Shown here in pieces: positions 4,207-7,014 of a DNA stretch of 7,014 bases. The number at the start of each line of letters is the position of its first letter. Position 1 is the stretch's first letter. The notes beneath the pieces were generated by a model. The model worked only from the letters and a program-made list of their open reading frames with translations. It was not told the DNA's origin and made no database searches. Source of the stretch: Treponema sp. (GTDB lineage Bacteria > Spirochaetota > Spirochaetia > Treponematales > Breznakiellaceae). The translations under genes and the position numbers were made by a program. Location: the NCBI GenBank assembly GCA_009776715.1, contig WRNF01000097.1, positions 1 to 7,014 of the forward strand, given 5' to 3'.

Positions 4207-6744
4207 ATGTTTATAAGAAAACGCCAATTAGCGATTACGGTACTCGCCGCAATAACCGGGTTTTTAATGACAGGCTGCCCCGGCGGCGACAGCGGAAACG
4301 ATACTGGCCACTGGCCGGCCTCCCCCGAACCAATGTCGGGCAAAACGGCAATGGAGTATTTCAGAGACGAAGGAATAGCCGTGGGCATAAACCTGGCCAA
4401 TACCCTTGACGCGGTTAATTATTGGGACGATCCGGGCAACCCCACAGCCATTGAAACAGTATGGGGCGCGCCAAAGGCCAACCAGGCTCTTTTTAACGGA
4501 TATAAAAACCAGGGATTTGACATCGTCCGTATTCCGGTAAGCTGGCTGGGGCATATAGGTCCCGCGCCTGAATATAAAATTGAAGAAACGTACCTTAAGC
4601 GTGTTGCCGAAGTTGCCGGCTATGCAAAAAATGCCGGGTTAAAGGCGTTCATCAATATGCACCACGACGGCAGCTCCCCGGAGGGGGAGGATTACGGCTG
4701 GCTTTCAATAAAAAAGGCTGTTGGCAGCAAATCCGGCTACGATCAAATAACGGACAAATTCGGAAAAGTATGGACGCAGATAGCCGGGTATTTTATCAAT
4801 TACGGCGACTGGCTGATGTTTGAAGGAATGAACGAGATATGCAACGTTGACTATAATACCAGTCACTGGTGGGGTTATATTCCGGACGGCGATCAGCCGG
4901 AATATGAAATAATTAACGCATGGAACCAGAAGTTTTCGGATTCCGTCCGCGCTACCGGAGGAAATAACTTTAGCCGGTATCTTATATTCCCCGGTTATTG
5001 CGCCGATTGGGATAAAACGGCGGGCGCTTATTTTAAGCTGCCTTCCGACAATACAAGCGGCAGGCAGGTTGTCACCTTTCATTTCTATCATCCGGGGGAC
5101 TTTGCGTATTTATCCGAAACGCATGAATGGCCCAACAGCAGCTGGGACGGATCCAAAGCCTATATTGATGAAGCGTTCGGGGCTATGAAAACATATTTTA
5201 CCAGCAAAAACATTCCTGTTGTTATTGGGGAAAACGCTCCGGCCAGGTATATTAAAAATGACGCAAACACAGAAACTGCACGTCAAAACAGGCTGGCTTA
5301 TATTGATTATATGTACGGCAAGGCCAGGGAAAACGAAATAGTCCCCTGTTATTTGGAAACGCCTTTTATACCGGAAGAGCCTTATGCCGATTTTTCATTA
5401 TTTAACCGCATTACAGGCCAGCCGAATTCTCAGGAAAGCGCGGAAGTTATTCAGCATATGATTTCCGCCGCAAAGGGCGCCGTTTCCCCGCCGCCGTGGG
5501 TAGATCCCGCCTCTCAGACAACTCCGTTAACCGGGGGCATGGTATTAAACGGTTACAGCGGAGGGAACGTAAACCTTCCCGGTTCGCCTTATGGTTATGA
5601 AACATGGGATGAAAGCGAAGGCGCCGTCGCAAGCGCAAATACATTTACCTGGTACGGAGCAAACCAGGGCGGCGGCGGGGCATATAAAGCCGGGTGGGCA
5701 GGCTATCTTCTTGCGCGCCTTGGTTTCTTTTGGGGCGTCGGGGGAAAATACACCCAGTATAAAAATATTTACGCTGACTACAACTACAACAGATCCGATA
5801 ACGCGTCCACAGGCGGCGGTTTTATAGGGGTGTACGGCTGGTCCAGAAACCCGTCCGCTTCGGAAGACATTAAAAAGCTGATCGAGTATTACATTGTTGA
5901 CGACTGGTTTTATGACGTACAGCTTGACCTTGAGCAAATAGGCTCATTTTACGACGGTATAAAATACGGGGAAGAGCTTGGTTCTTTTGAGGTGGACGGC
6001 GCGGCATATAAAATATATGCAAACCCGAGGATTAACGAACCGTCTATCGACGGAACACTGTCATTTATCCAAATTTTCAGCGTGCGCCAGGGCCGCAGAA
6101 GCTGCGGGACAATATCCGTCACCGAACATTTTAAGGCCTGGAGCAAATATATTGAATTGGGCAATATGTTTGAAGCGAAATTTATTGTTGAGGCGTTCGG
6201 GGGCGGCGGCTGGCTTGATCTGACGTACCTGTATTTGTCGCAGGAAGAAAGCCGGAGAAATATACCTGAAGGCACTACTCCCGTTGATTCAGGCGGCATC
6301 GGGGAAGTAACAGTGGCAGGCCCTTATACCGATTACGCTTCCAACCCTTATGTCAGCCTTTTCAGCCCCAGCGCCTACAGTATTGTAAATCTTACCGGGG
6401 AAAATAAAACCAATGTCATGAAAGTGGCAAACCCGGCGGACTGGGCGGTAGCTATTTACGATCTGAGCGCCTATGAGGGGCAGAACGTAACCGTCTCCTT
6501 TTCGGCGAACGTCATGCGCGCGGGATCGGCGGGAAACCTTGGCTGGCAGATAAACAATCCGGGGGATTATCCCGCTGTAGGCGCTTCGGTTGACAATGCC
6601 GAACCGGGGGTCTGGTATCCCATGGGCGGGGAATGGACGGGGGTTCTTACCGCGGAAATCCCGGCCTTATACCTGAACACCTTCGAAAACAACAGCGAAA
6701 GCGCGACGTTCTATATTGACGGTTTTACCGCCGCGGTAAAGTAG
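4207..6744 (+). CDS. Bifunctional GH5 glucanase - GH11 xylanase lipoprotein with C-terminal carbohydrate-binding-like module
   Basis: This 845-residue protein is predicted to be surface-anchored and to hydrolyse plant beta-glucan and xylan. Residues 1-24 are a lipoprotein signal (RKR, hydrophobic core, MTGC; Cys24 lipidated), followed by a Gly/Pro-rich linker. GH5 spans about 45-425: IVRIPVSW (106-113), INMHHD (149-154), acid/base E210 in FEGMNE, TFHFYHP (290-296) and nucleophile E342 in VIGENA. GH11 spans about 440-680: NGYSGGNV, YGYETWDE, YGWSRNP (543-549), nucleophile E560 in LIEYYIVDDW, the thumb motif EPSIDG (611-616), FSVRQGRR and acid/base E662 in IVEAFG. Extra residues lie between YGWSRNP and the nucleophile. 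Residues of about 700-845 look like a beta-sandwich CBM of the CBM4/9/22 type, ending in ATFYIDGF. The start is set by the signal peptide and AAGGAG. The gene is more GC-rich than the cassettes. GH5 subfamily and exact substrate are inference. Confidence 0.88.
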   Translation: MFIRKRQLAITVLAAITGFLMTGCPGGDSGNDTGHWPASPEPMSGKTAMEYFRDEGIAVGINLANTLDAVNYWDDPGNPTAIETVWGAPKANQALFNGYKNQGFDIVRIPVSWLGHIGPAPEYKIEETYLKRVAEVAGYAKNAGLKAFINMHHDGSSPEGEDYGWLSIKKAVGSKSGYDQITDKFGKVWTQIAGYFINYGDWLMFEGMNEICNVDYNTSHWWGYIPDGDQPEYEIINAWNQKFSDSVRATGGNNFSRYLIFPGYCADWDKTAGAYFKLPSDNTSGRQVVTFHFYHPGDFAYLSETHEWPNSSWDGSKAYIDEAFGAMKTYFTSKNIPVVIGENAPARYIKNDANTETARQNRLAYIDYMYGKARENEIVPCYLETPFIPEEPYADFSLFNRITGQPNSQESAEVIQHMISAAKGAVSPPPWVDPASQTTPLTGGMVLNGYSGGNVNLPGSPYGYETWDESEGAVASANTFTWYGANQGGGGAYKAGWAGYLLARLGFFWGVGGKYTQYKNIYADYNYNRSDNASTGGGFIGVYGWSRNPSASEDIKKLIEYYIVDDWFYDVQLDLEQIGSFYDGIKYGEELGSFEVDGAAYKIYANPRINEPSIDGTLSFIQIFSVRQGRRSCGTISVTEHFKAWSKYIELGNMFEAKFIVEAFGGGGWLDLTYLYLSQEESRRNIPEGTTPVDSGGIGEVTVAGPYTDYASNPYVSLFSPSAYSIVNLTGENKTNVMKVANPADWAVAIYDLSAYEGQNVTVSFSANVMRAGSAGNLGWQINNPGDYPAVGASVDNAEPGVWYPMGGEWTGVLTAEIPALYLNTFENNSESATFYIDGFTAAVK
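6724..6740. other. Hairpin at the 3' end of the GH5-GH11 gene
   Basis: TTTACCG (6724-6730), a 3-nt loop and CGGTAAA (6734-6740) form a perfect 7-bp stem overlapping the last codons. A second small stem, GCCG-GGAC-CGGC, lies at 6749-6760, and a run of seven T begins at 6785 inside the convergent gene. No stem ends directly at that T run, so I do not call an intrinsic terminator. The elements may stabilise or help end convergent transcripts. Confidence 0.3.
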
Positions 6745-6772
6745 GCTTGCCGGGACCGGCGATTCAAGGCCG

Positions 6773-7014
6773 TCACCGCCCTGCCGTTTTTTTCAGTTCC
6801 GGTATCGCCTCAAGGACGGCGTCTGATATTTCCCGACCGCGGCCCGAGCAGCCGAGTTTCCGGTCGGGGCGGACGGCGCCGTGGAAATCGCTTCCCTCGG
6901 TGATGTACAGGCCCAGGGCTTTGCCCAGATCCTCCAGGCGGCGGCATGATTTAGCTTTCGCGGTGGGGTGCCACGCCTCAAGCCCCATAAGGCCCCGGTC
7001 TTTCAGCGCCTTTA
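6773..7014 (-). CDS. PHP-domain phosphoesterase, C-terminal part (5' end outside window)
   Basis: The last 79 codons of a minus-strand gene are present, and the frame is open to the window edge. Residues read KALKDRGLMGLEAWHP, then LGKALGLYITEGSDFHG, then a Lys/Arg-rich tail with LGCSGRGREIS. GLxGLEAWHP resembles the strand and His of PHP phosphatases, and the Asp and His of GSDFHG are metal-binding residues of the last PHP motif. Relatives include YciV/RNase AM-type and nucleoside bisphosphate phosphatases, which use metal ions to cleave phosphate esters. The exact substrate cannot be told from the C-terminus. The stop codon lies 28 bp from that of the convergent hydrolase. The GC-rich composition suggests a resident chromosomal gene. 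Confidence 0.75.
   Translation of the reverse strand, partial: KALKDRGLMGLEAWHPTAKAKSCRRLEDLGKALGLYITEGSDFHGAVRPDRKLGCSGRGREISDAVLEAIPELKKTAGR

Noticed and set aside
4200..6299. Several minus- and plus-strand frames inside the GH5-GH11 gene
   Set aside because: They result from the GC-rich composition of the real gene and show no recognisable domain or start signal.
6724..6791. Intrinsic terminator between the convergent genes
   Set aside because: The hairpins at 6724-6740 and 6749-6760 are not followed by a T run, and the T run at 6785-6791 lies inside the PHP gene with no stem ending at it.

Overview
The window probably comes from a host-associated spirochaete of the Treponema type, for example from a termite gut or rumen. 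This is inferred from two large lipoproteins with spirochaete-like lipoboxes, a BspA-type leucine-rich-repeat lipoprotein whose C-terminal tail resembles those of Treponema BspA-like proteins, and a plant-fibre-degrading enzyme. No RNA gene or other taxonomic marker is present, so the assignment is tentative.

The window has two compositionally distinct halves. Positions 1 to about 3866 are AT-rich and read entirely on the minus strand. They look like part of an integron gene-cassette array. Two sites with attC architecture, one cut by the left edge (1-66) and one complete (1703-1875), lie just behind the stop codons of a BspA-like LRR lipoprotein gene (119-1576) and of a two-gene restriction-modification operon (1889-3776). 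The operon encodes a beta-class DNA methyltransferase with a TSPPY motif and a NotI-like endonuclease with four cysteines and a D...ExQ catalytic motif. Both cassettes appear to carry their own sigma-70-type promoter. Each coding part is also bracketed by imperfect inverted repeats of 17-18 bp that begin with the GTTRRRY-type core. A third core-like sequence at 3860-3866 marks the upstream edge of the RM cassette and has no recognisable attC partner.

Positions 3867-4206 form a transition zone. It holds an 18-bp palindrome, a short doubtful ORF that runs into the cassette junction, a promoter for the rightward gene and a 5'-leader hairpin.

Positions 4207-6744 are visibly more GC-rich. They encode an 845-residue lipoprotein with a GH5 glucanase domain, a GH11 xylanase domain and a C-terminal carbohydrate-binding-like module, so one surface-anchored protein is predicted to attack both cellulose-type glucans and xylan. 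A convergent gene at the right edge (6773-7014, 5' end outside the window) encodes the C-terminus of a PHP-domain phosphoesterase and probably belongs to the ordinary chromosome. Overall, mobile accessory cassettes (a surface adhesin-like protein and a DNA-defence or self-stabilising RM module) lie beside a polysaccharide-degradation gene.
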